A stretch of 64,000 nt of DNA, from contig NZ_AUDY01000008.1 in assembly GCF_000425705.1 (NCBI RefSeq), positions 868,001 through 932,000 on the forward strand, given 5' to 3'. The translations under genes were made by a program, and so were the position numbers. Positions 23,515-30,925 of the stretch are shown here, piece after piece. The DNA is from Halobacillus kuroshimensis DSM 18393. Lineage in GTDB: Bacteria > Bacillota > Bacilli > Bacillales > Halobacillaceae. The notes below the pieces were generated by a model. The model saw only the letters and a program-made list of their open reading frames with translations. It was not told where the DNA came from and ran no database searches. How positions within the stretch are numbered: the stretch's first letter is position 1; every line of letters begins with the position of its first letter.

Positions 23515-26187
23515 ATGGCAAACGATAGCCAGTCGCGTACAGCACGACGAAAACAAATGAAATCATCGAAAAAAACTAAAGGAACATCAAAGTTCAAAAA
23601 AATCTTTATGACCCTGTTAACCATAGGAATCGTTCTGATGATCGGTGTCGGTGCATTATTTACTTATTATGCTGTTTCCGCCCCCGCTCTGGATGAAGAG
23701 AAATTATCCGATCCATTTTCTTCGAAAGTGTATGACGATGACGGTGAGCTTATTGCTGATCTCGCCGGGGATGAAAGGCGTACAAAAATTACGTACGATG
23801 ATATTCCTGCGGTCATGGAAGATGCTGTGCTGGCAACGGAAGACGTCCGCTTTTACGATCATATCGGTATTGACTTCCAAAGAATCGGCGGAGCCATTCT
23901 AGCCAACATCACAGGCGGGTTTGGAGCTGAAGGTGCCAGTACAATTACCCAGCAGGTTGTCAAGGAGTCCTTCCTGACAACAGAAAAAACGATTAAGCGG
24001 AAAGTTCAGGAACAGTATCTGGCCATTAAACTCGACCAGGAATATTCCAAAGAAGAAATTCTTGAGATGTACCTGAACAAGATCTATTACGGCGCAGGTG
24101 CCTACGGGGTAGCAGAAGCCGCAGAAACGTATTTCGGTAAAAAAGACCTGAATGAACTAACCCTGCCGGAAGCCGCTTTGCTTGCAGGTCTGCCCCAGCG
24201 TCCAAGTGGATACATGCCTTTTGAAAACCCGGATCTCGCCAAAGACAGGATGAATACAGTCTTGAGCCTGATGGTACAGCACGGCAAAATCACAGAAGCC
24301 GAGGCTGATGAAGCAAGGAATGTTGAAATTGAGGACATGCTGATCGAGAGGCAACAGGAAGAAGCCACTCCTTATCAGGCCTTCATTGACAAAGTTGCCA
24401 AGGAAGTTGAGGAAAAAATGGATGGCGCTGATATTTACAAAGACGGATTGAACATTTATACAACCTTGGACACGGATACACAGGATTATGTCCAGCAGCT
24501 CCTCAGCGATGAAGGCGGTATTTCCTGGCCAGACGATGAACTGGAAACCGGTCTTGCTGTAACGGATACCAAGACAGGTGCTGTCAAAGCCATCGGTGGA
24601 GGACGGAACTATCAGAAAGAAGGCTTTAACTTTGCAACGGATATCAACCGTCAGCCTGGCTCCACCTTCAAGCCGATTGCTGCTTACGGGCCGGCGGTTG
24701 AATACAATAAAATTTCCACCTATCACCAGCTCAATGATGAACAGACAGACTTTGGTGACTGGTCGCCGAATAACTTTGACAATCAGTTTAGAGGATGGGT
24801 TTCTGCCCGCTATGCCTTAAGCCGCTCACTGAACATCCCTACCATTAAACTTCTGCAGGAAGTCGGCGTGGATAAGGCTCAAGACTTTGCCGAAGGACTC
24901 GGCGTTGATTTCGGAGAAGAAGGCATGTCCTTGAACGATGCCATTGGAGGAGGATCAACAGGTATGAATCCCCTGCAGATGGCAGGTGCTTATGCGGCCT
25001 TCGGTAATGAAGGCGTCTATGTGGAGCCCTACACTGTTGAAAGTGTTGAAATTCCCGGAGAAGGTACGATTGATTTAAAACCTGAACCGACTTCAGCTAT
25101 GAGCAGTGCGACGGCTTATATGGTATCCAACATGCTGCAGACGACGATGAGTGAAGGCTCAGGTTCGGCTGCCAACGTTCCCAACCTTACAGAAGCCGGG
25201 AAAACAGGAACCACGAACATTGGAGATGTAGCCAACAACTCATGGTTCAGCGGTTATACGACGAATTATTCCATCTCCATCTGGACGGGGTATGGAGAAG
25301 ATAACTCCCGTGGACTGTCAGATGCAGCTAGAAATATTCCGAAACAGATATTTAAACCTTTGATGACCCAGATATCTCAAGGCACGGATACAGCTGACTT
25401 TACGAAACCTGATTCCGTAGCCTGGGTGGATGTTGAGGAAGGATCCAATCCTGCCCGCCTTCCGAGTGATTATACACCGGAAAGCCGGATTGTTACAGAG
25501 CTCTTCCATGTAGACAATCAACCATCCAAAGTGTCACAGGTATTCCAAAAGCTTGACCCAGTTAAAGGATTGTCCGGTCAATTCAATGAAGAGTCATCGA
25601 CGATTGATTTGAGTTGGAATTATGGCAGTAGTGATGGCGTGACCTTCCGTATCGCTGCATCCATTAACGGCAGTGAAAGCAGACAGCTTACGACAACGAA
25701 GGATACCAGCGTGGAAATTACCAGCATCGATCCTGCTGCCACCTATGAATTCTCGGTCGTTGCCATCAGTGATAACGAAGAAGCTGAAAACAGCGATCCT
25801 GCCACTGTTCGTGTTCAGACACCTGGCTCTATCGGAGATGAAGAACCGGAAGAAGAACCGGAGGAAACCGAAGAGAACGAAGAAAATAGTGATGAAGAAC
25901 CGCCTTCTGATGAGCAGGAACCAGCAGAAGAAGAAAGCGGAGAATCTGATGAAAACTCCGCTGGAGAAGAAGGCAGCGGTGAGGATAGTGAAACCACCCC
26001 TGAAGAAGAACAGGAGAACAATCAAGAGAACGAAAACAGCGAGCAGAATAATGAAGATAACAGCAATCCGGACACCAACAATGGAAATTCCGGAGGAAAT
26101 TCTGATGAAGGCGGCTCAGAAGAGCAGCCCCCTCAGGAAGAAAATGACACAGAGTTACAACAGAATGAAGAAGATGAAGAAGAGTAA
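23515..26187 (+). CDS. ponA: Class A penicillin-binding protein (PBP1A/1B) with acidic C-terminal tail
   Basis: An 890-residue bifunctional glycosyltransferase/transpeptidase that builds peptidoglycan. Residues about 32-55 form the membrane anchor. The GT51 domain shows 'VLATEDVRFYDHIGID' (about 104-119) and 'GASTITQQ' (about 141-148). The transpeptidase has Ser383 in 'PGSTFKPIA', 'SLN' near 438 and 'KTGTT' at 563-567. A fibronectin type III-like domain (about 675-770) follows, then roughly 117 residues (774-890) that are almost entirely Glu, Asp, Asn, Ser, Gln and Pro. The tail would lie outside the membrane and is typical of halotolerant species. Operon with recU; known partner gpsB is in this window. 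Confidence 0.96.
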   Translation: MANDSQSRTARRKQMKSSKKTKGTSKFKKIFMTLLTIGIVLMIGVGALFTYYAVSAPALDEEKLSDPFSSKVYDDDGELIADLAGDERRTKITYDDIPAVMEDAVLATEDVRFYDHIGIDFQRIGGAILANITGGFGAEGASTITQQVVKESFLTTEKTIKRKVQEQYLAIKLDQEYSKEEILEMYLNKIYYGAGAYGVAEAAETYFGKKDLNELTLPEAALLAGLPQRPSGYMPFENPDLAKDRMNTVLSLMVQHGKITEAEADEARNVEIEDMLIERQQEEATPYQAFIDKVAKEVEEKMDGADIYKDGLNIYTTLDTDTQDYVQQLLSDEGGISWPDDELETGLAVTDTKTGAVKAIGGGRNYQKEGFNFATDINRQPGSTFKPIAAYGPAVEYNKISTYHQLNDEQTDFGDWSPNNFDNQFRGWVSARYALSRSLNIPTIKLLQEVGVDKAQDFAEGLGVDFGEEGMSLNDAIGGGSTGMNPLQMAGAYAAFGNEGVYVEPYTVESVEIPGEGTIDLKPEPTSAMSSATAYMVSNMLQTTMSEGSGSAANVPNLTEAGKTGTTNIGDVANNSWFSGYTTNYSISIWTGYGEDNSRGLSDAARNIPKQIFKPLMTQISQGTDTADFTKPDSVAWVDVEEGSNPARLPSDYTPESRIVTELFHVDNQPSKVSQVFQKLDPVKGLSGQFNEESSTIDLSWNYGSSDGVTFRIAASINGSESRQLTTTKDTSVEITSIDPAATYEFSVVAISDNEEAENSDPATVRVQTPGSIGDEEPEEEPEETEENEENSDEEPPSDEQEPAEEESGESDENSAGEEGSGEDSETTPEEEQENNQENENSEQNNEDNSNPDTNNGNSGGNSDEGGSEEQPPQEENDTELQQNEEDEEE

Positions 26188-26225
26188 AAAAATACCCGTA
26201 CGCTATGATGCGTACGGGTATTTTT
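26188..26225. terminator. Bidirectional terminator
   Basis: AAAAATACCCGTACGC / GCGTACGGGTATTTTT with a 6-nt loop between converging ponA and nth. Confidence 0.93.
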
Positions 26226-26883
26226 ATGCGTTTTTTTCTTTTTTCTTCATCCTCTTCTGCCCTTCCCTGCAAAGGGAAAGCAGCGGGCATTCTTCACAGT
26301 TGGGGCGCTGGGCTTTGCAGTGATAGCGTCCGAAAAAGATCATCCGGTGATGCGTGACGCTCCACTCCTCTACAGGGACTTTCCGCATCAATGTTTTTTC
26401 TACTTCAAGGACGGAGTCCTTCCAGCGGCAGATGCCAAGCCGTTTCGAAACACGCTCTACGTGTGTATCTACTGCGATGGCTGGTTCATCAAAAGCAACC
26501 GAAGCAACAACATTTGCCGTTTTCCTCCCCACCCCGGCAAGACTTTCCAGCTGTTCTTTCGTGGGGGGAACTTCGCCGTCATACTTTTCAAGCAGGGTTT
26601 CCGACAGCTTTTTAATATTTTTGGCTTTGTTACGGAATAGGCCGATCCGCTTAATGTCATTCTGAAGCTCTTCCAGCGGTACGTTCACATAATCTTCGGG
26701 ACTTTTATATTTGGAGAATAAATCCGGTGTCACTTTGTTTACCAGCGCATCCGTCGCCTGAGCAGATAGGACGACAGCTACGAGAAGTTCAAATGGATTG
26801 GTATGATTCAATTCACATTCAGCATCCGGATACATCGATTCGAAAATATCCAGGCAGTAACGAATTTGTGATTTATTTAACAT
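26224..26883 (-). CDS. nth: Endonuclease III
   Basis: A 219-residue base-excision DNA glycosylase/AP lyase for oxidised pyrimidines. The helix-hairpin-helix 'LESLAGVGRKTANVVASV' carries the catalytic Lys (about residue 120), 'AIAVDTHVERVSKRLG' the catalytic Asp (about 138), and the C-terminal 'CKAQRPNCEECPLLSLC' the 4Fe-4S cluster ligands (C-x6-C-x2-C-x5-C). Length is normal. It follows dnaD by 9 nt, the usual dnaD-nth pair, but the ypoC gene expected after nth is absent. Confidence 0.97.
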   Translation of the reverse strand: MLNKSQIRYCLDIFESMYPDAECELNHTNPFELLVAVVLSAQATDALVNKVTPDLFSKYKSPEDYVNVPLEELQNDIKRIGLFRNKAKNIKKLSETLLEKYDGEVPPTKEQLESLAGVGRKTANVVASVAFDEPAIAVDTHVERVSKRLGICRWKDSVLEVEKTLMRKVPVEEWSVTHHRMIFFGRYHCKAQRPNCEECPLLSLCREGQKRMKKKEKNA

Positions 26884-26892
26884 GAGCCTTTT

Positions 26893-27588
26893 TTATGAAT
26901 CCTCCTCCAGCCAGTTGTAATAGAGAGAAATATCTCTCTTTTTTCTTTCCTGGTTCTGTGTCCGCTGGGCGGGCTGACCCTGACGGAACTGCCTTCCCTG
27001 CTCCCTGGCCTGCTCCACCGTGCGGATTCCTTTTTTCTTCCATTCCCTCAAAATCCGGTCGATATATTTAAAATTAAGCTTACTCATCAATACAGCTTCT
27101 CTTAATGCCGCTTTAATTAAAGCTGGTGACTGCTCCTCTTCATCCAGCCAGATGTTGATCGTTTCAATCTCAAATGGTGACAAAGGTCTGCCGAATTCCT
27201 GTTCAAATAATGGAAAGATGTTATCCTCGTAATTCGTTTCCTTTTGCGGACGCGCTGTGTTCACGGTGAACAGTTTCTCCCATAATGGTTCAAGAGAATA
27301 ACGCTCATTGAGCACCTGATGTTCATTATGGTTCTGCTCAATGGTCATCAATCGTTTTTGAATAAGGCTGCGCAGAACTTTTGAACAGTCCTGGCTTGTG
27401 ATAGATAAATGCTCTGCGATTTGTTCAGGTGTCGGAAAATCATTTCCTTCTGTTCCGAACCTGTGAATCTGCAGCAGGACAACCAATTCGGTTTCATCCA
27501 TATTCAACTGGTGATAATGCATCAGCAGCTGTTTGGGAACGACTATTTGGTTATCAAGGATGTCTTGAAAGCTTTGGTATTTTCCCAA
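26893..27588 (-). CDS. dnaD: Primosome component DnaD
   Basis: A 231-residue replication-restart and initiation protein that remodels DNA with DnaB and DnaI. The N-terminal winged-helix domain ('LLMHYHQLNMDETELVVLLQIH', about 18-40) and the DnaD C-terminal domain ('EQEFGRPLSPFEIETINIW', about 127-146, then 'KYIDRILREWKKKGIRTVEQA', about 176-196 with the YxxxxxxxW DNA-binding pattern) are clear. I use TTG at 27588: GGAGGG lies 6 nt upstream and the protein then aligns with known DnaD starts; upstream ATGs add unconserved residues. Confidence 0.93.
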   Translation of the reverse strand: MGKYQSFQDILDNQIVVPKQLLMHYHQLNMDETELVVLLQIHRFGTEGNDFPTPEQIAEHLSITSQDCSKVLRSLIQKRLMTIEQNHNEHQVLNERYSLEPLWEKLFTVNTARPQKETNYEDNIFPLFEQEFGRPLSPFEIETINIWLDEEEQSPALIKAALREAVLMSKLNFKYIDRILREWKKKGIRTVEQAREQGRQFRQGQPAQRTQNQERKKRDISLYYNWLEEDS

Positions 27589-27624
27589 ATGAATCCCTCC
27601 GTTCCTATACTTGCTCATGGAATG

Positions 27625-27664
27625 AAAAACACCGATAAGCCTCAGGCTGGACATCGGTGTTTTT
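27625..27664 (-). terminator. Terminator of asnS
   Basis: AAAAACACCGAT / ATCGGTGTTTTT with a 16-nt loop, between asnS and dnaD on the minus strand. It overlaps the untranslated region before dnaD, so dnaD must have a promoter of its own or rely on readthrough. Confidence 0.78.
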
Positions 27665-27681
27665 CTCTGCCGTCTATTTTA

Positions 27682-28974
27682 TCATGGATACAGGCGGTTA
27701 AGCAGACGCGGGAATGGAATGGTTTCACGCACGTGCTCGACACCTGCGATCCAGGCGACTGTCCGTTCTAACCCCAGTCCAAAACCTGAGTGAGGCACGC
27801 TGCCATACTCACGAAGCTGAAGGTACCATTTATAGGCATCTCCGGAGAGGCCGTGTTCTTCATAACGCTGTTTCATCAGTTCAAGATCATCAATACGCTG
27901 GGACCCACCGATGATTTCTCCATACCCTTCAGGGGCGATCATGTCTGCGCATAATACTACTTCCGGACGTTCCGGATCCGGCTTCATGTAAAACGCTTTG
28001 ATTTCTGCCGGGTAATTCGTGATGAACACCGGTTTGTCATATGCTTCGGCAATCGCCGTTTCATGCGGTGCACCGAAATCTTCTCCCCACTCAATGTCAT
28101 CAAAGCCTTTTTCCTTCAACAGTGTTACTGCATCATCGTAGCTGATTCTAGGGAACGGTGCCTTGATTTTTTCCAGTTTTTCTGTGTCACGGCCGAGCGT
28201 ATCGAGTTCGATTCTGCAGTTGTCCAATACTGACTGGACCACATGGCTGACATACTGTTCCTGGACTTTCAGGCTGTCCTCATGATCCATAAAGGCCATC
28301 TCCGGCTCAATCATCCAAAACTCAATCAAGTGACGACGGGTTTTGGATTTTTCCGCACGGAACGTTGGTCCAAAACTGAAAACGCGTCCGAAGGCCATGG
28401 CTGCCGCTTCCATATAGAGCTGTCCACTTTGAGAAAGATAGGCATCCTCTTCGAAATACTTCGTATGGAACAATTCCGTGGATCCTTCTGCTGAGGAACC
28501 GGTCAGGATTGGTGGATCAATTTTGACATATCCGTTTGTATTGAAAAACTCATACGTTGCGCGGATAATTTCGTTCCGCACTTTCATAACCGCATGCTGA
28601 CGCTTGGAACGGAGCCACAGATGGCGGTGATCCATTAGGAATTCTGTTCCGTGTTCCTTTGGCGTAATCGGGTAGTCGACCGCTTCCTGAATCACTTCAA
28701 ACCCTGTCACCTGCATTTCATAGCCCAGGGGGGACCTTGTATCCTCTGCAATCACACCGGTCACATAAAGGGAGGTTTCCTGGGTAAGCCCTTTGGCCTC
28801 CTGAAACTTTTCTTCGCCGATGTCCGCTTTTACGACGATCCCCTGCATGAATCCTGTACCATCACGGAGCTGCAGGAAGGCGATCTTTCCGCTTGACCGC
28901 TTATTACTCAACCAGCCACCAATGGTGACTTCTTCTCCAATATGTTTTGCTGCTTCTGAAATCGTTGTTTTCAC
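27682..28974 (-). CDS. asnS: Asparaginyl-tRNA synthetase
   Basis: A 430-residue class IIb aminoacyl-tRNA synthetase charging tRNA-Asn. N-terminal OB-fold anticodon-binding domain ('[25 protein letters not shown]', about 15-39), then the catalytic domain with motif 2 '[21 protein letters not shown]' (about 196-216) and motif 3 '[17 protein letters not shown]' (about 396-412). Length is standard. It is 21 nt after aspB, the usual aspB-asnS pair linking aspartate metabolism and asparaginylation. I see no T-box leader before it. Confidence 0.97.
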   Translation of the reverse strand: MKTTISEAAKHIGEEVTIGGWLSNKRSSGKIAFLQLRDGTGFMQGIVVKADIGEEKFQEAKGLTQETSLYVTGVIAEDTRSPLGYEMQVTGFEVIQEAVDYPITPKEHGTEFLMDHRHLWLRSKRQHAVMKVRNEIIRATYEFFNTNGYVKIDPPILTGSSAEGSTELFHTKYFEEDAYLSQSGQLYMEAAAMAFGRVFSFGPTFRAEKSKTRRHLIEFWMIEPEMAFMDHEDSLKVQEQYVSHVVQSVLDNCRIELDTLGRDTEKLEKIKAPFPRISYDDAVTLLKEKGFDDIEWGEDFGAPHETAIAEAYDKPVFITNYPAEIKAFYMKPDPERPEVVLCADMIAPEGYGEIIGGSQRIDDLELMKQRYEEHGLSGDAYKWYLQLREYGSVPHSGFGLGLERTVAWIAGVEHVRETIPFPRLLNRLYP

Positions 28975-28995
28975 ACTAATACCTCCAACACTGCT

Positions 28996-30180
28996 TTATG
29001 ATTGATGTTTTTCGACGAATCGCTTGATACGTCCGGCTGCTTCCTCCAACTGCTCCAGGGAAGTTGCATAAGAAAGCCTGACGTTCTCAGGGCTTCCAAA
29101 GCCGGACCCGGGAACCAGAGCGACTTTTTCTTCGTCCAATAATGCTTTCACCATGTCGTCCACAGATGAAAAGCCGCATAGGGAAGCGGTCTCCTGAACG
29201 TTCGGGAACAAGTAGAAGGCCCCGGAAGGTTTGGCACACTTCACTCCAGGAATCTCCAGAAGAAGCTCATGAAGAACGTCCAGCCTTTCCTTGAATGCTT
29301 TTTTCATTTCCACTACTTTTTCTTCTGAGCCTTTATAGGCGGCAAGTGCCGCATACTGGGCAATAGAAGTTGGATTTGATGTGGAATGGGAAGCCAAATT
29401 GGTCATCCCTTTAATAATTTCTTTTGGACCGGCAGCGAATCCGATTCTCCATCCTGTCATGGAATGGGATTTGGATACACCATTGATGATCACTGTCTGA
29501 TTGTATAATTCATCTGATAGCTGCGCAATGGAAACATGCTTTTCTTCGGTATAAATCAATTTCTCATAAATTTCATCCGAAACGATTAACAGTCCGTGTT
29601 CAAGACAGATGTCTCCCAGAGCTTTCAGTTCCTCTTCAGAATACATCATACCTGTCGGATTGCTCGGTGAATTGATAATCACCGCTTTGGTTTGATCTGT
29701 AATGGCCGCTTTCAACTGCTCCGGTGTCAATTTAAAGTGATTGGCTTCTTCTGCTGGAACAATCACCGGATTACCTTGAGCCAGTTTGATTTGTTCCGGA
29801 TAGCTCACCCAGTAAGGGGCAGGAACGATCACTTCGTCACCTGGATTCAAAATCACCTGGAAGAGCGTAAACAGGGCGTGTTTGGCTCCTGTTGTCACTA
29901 TGATTTGTTCGTTGGAATACGTCAGCGCCTGATCGCGCTTCAATTTATCGGTGATGCTTACTTTCAATTCAGGAATTCCACCCGCTGGTGTGTATTTTGT
30001 CAATCCATCATCCATCGCTTTTTTAGCGGCGTCCAGTATATAGGAAGGCGTATTGAAGTCCGGTTCTCCCGCTCCAAGTCCGATGACATCATGTCCTTCT
30101 GCCTTCAACGCTTTCGCCTTGGCTGTAATCGCTAATGTCGTAGATGGTGTTAATGATTGTACACGTTCTGCTAACTTCAT
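28996..30180 (-). CDS. aspB: Aspartate aminotransferase (class I, Igamma type)
   Basis: A 394-residue PLP enzyme interconverting aspartate and oxaloacetate with 2-oxoglutarate. 'GAGEPDFNTP' (about 36-45), 'YTPAGGIPELK' (about 66), 'PSNPTG' (about 170) and the PLP-Lys in 'NGVSKSHSMTGWRIGF' (about 235) are the family markers. I start at the ATG at 30180 with AAGGAGTGAGG upstream; the in-frame GTG three codons earlier lies inside that site. It begins 12 nt after ypmB. Confidence 0.95.
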   Translation of the reverse strand: MKLAERVQSLTPSTTLAITAKAKALKAEGHDVIGLGAGEPDFNTPSYILDAAKKAMDDGLTKYTPAGGIPELKVSITDKLKRDQALTYSNEQIIVTTGAKHALFTLFQVILNPGDEVIVPAPYWVSYPEQIKLAQGNPVIVPAEEANHFKLTPEQLKAAITDQTKAVIINSPSNPTGMMYSEEELKALGDICLEHGLLIVSDEIYEKLIYTEEKHVSIAQLSDELYNQTVIINGVSKSHSMTGWRIGFAAGPKEIIKGMTNLASHSTSNPTSIAQYAALAAYKGSEEKVVEMKKAFKERLDVLHELLLEIPGVKCAKPSGAFYLFPNVQETASLCGFSSVDDMVKALLDEEKVALVPGSGFGSPENVRLSYATSLEQLEEAAGRIKRFVEKHQS

Positions 30181-30192
30181 GAACCTCACTCC

Positions 30193-30720
30193 TTAATTGT
30201 TTTGTCGGAACGCAAACCTCTGATCAAAGGAGTCTCCGCTTAATGTAAAATAATCAAGTACATATCTGCCCTGCTCATCAGTATAAACGAGCTCATAGAC
30301 AGGCTGCTCCTCTTCGTAACCGTAGGAGACATCCTTGAAACGACAGTCCGGACAGTTCGAGGACCACCGGCTGATCAGTTGTTCTTCTGAGAGAACTTTA
30401 GCTTGATTCACATCGGTCAAAACCGTGTCGACTGCTTCATTGATGAAAACGAGCGAGGCTTCTCCGTCTGACCCTTCCCCTTTTACGACGAACACTTCTG
30501 TTTCCCCGTTGTACGTTTCAACCTGATCGACGGCCGTCAGATTCGTTTTCTGGACGGCAAAGGCTGCGGCCTGTTCGTGGCCTGCGGTTCTGTCCTGATT
30601 AATTTGTGTATACATCCAGATGAAAAAAATAAGTGAAAGAAGGACAAGTCCAGCGATAATTCCGCCGATCCATTTGACCCAACTAGGTACGGTATATGGT
30701 GAAGACTGCGGTTTCAGCAT
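30193..30720 (-). CDS. ypmB: YpmB-like single-pass membrane protein (DUF5590)
   Basis: About 175 residues: one membrane helix near residues 18-40 ('WIGGIIAGLVLLSLIFFIWMY') and an extracytoplasmic PepSY-like domain with 'VETYNGETEVFVVKG' and 'VYELVYTDEQGRYVLDYFTL'. YpmB has no assigned function; it is conserved between dinG and aspB in Bacillaceae. The start is uncertain: several ATGs (30729-30720) lie inside the end of ypmA, so the genes overlap by about 38-47 nt; I chose the last of them. Confidence 0.82.
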   Translation of the reverse strand: MLKPQSSPYTVPSWVKWIGGIIAGLVLLSLIFFIWMYTQINQDRTAGHEQAAAFAVQKTNLTAVDQVETYNGETEVFVVKGEGSDGEASLVFINEAVDTVLTDVNQAKVLSEEQLISRWSSNCPDCRFKDVSYGYEEEQPVYELVYTDEQGRYVLDYFTLSGDSFDQRFAFRQNN

Positions 30721-30853
30721 CGTCATCATCCAGCGCCATTCCAAACATTAGATTATCTTCTTTCAATGTACGATTCAATGTGTCTACCACTTTATAGAGG
30801 TCATCTGTCTTTTTAATTTTAACCGTAGATAACGTTTCTATTTTGTTTTCCAT
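30683..30853 (-). CDS. ypmA: YpmA family protein
   Basis: A 56-residue soluble protein read directly from the sequence. It starts 'MENKIETLSTVKIKKTDDLY' and ends 'ETAVFTIYRT', with 'KVVDTLNRTLKEDNLMFGMAL' between, a close match to the small DUF4264-type YpmA proteins found between dinG and ypmB. No function is known. GGGAGGATG precedes the ATG. Its 3' end overlaps the start of ypmB in another frame. Confidence 0.88.
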   Translation of the reverse strand: MENKIETLSTVKIKKTDDLYKVVDTLNRTLKEDNLMFGMALDDDDAETAVFTIYRT

Positions 30854-30925
30854 CGTGTCATCCTCCCTTTACCAGGCCTGTGCCCGATTGTAATTATAAC
30901 AGCTCTTTAAGCACCAGGGTATCAG

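Noticed and set aside
25673-26323. 216-codon plus-strand ORF in another frame of ponA
   Set aside because: Lys/Arg-rich translation of the GAA-rich tail DNA; a frame shadow of ponA that runs through its terminator.
27682-29100. Possible T-box leader for asnS
   Set aside because: The aspB-asnS gap is only 21 nt and has no T-box or specifier structure.
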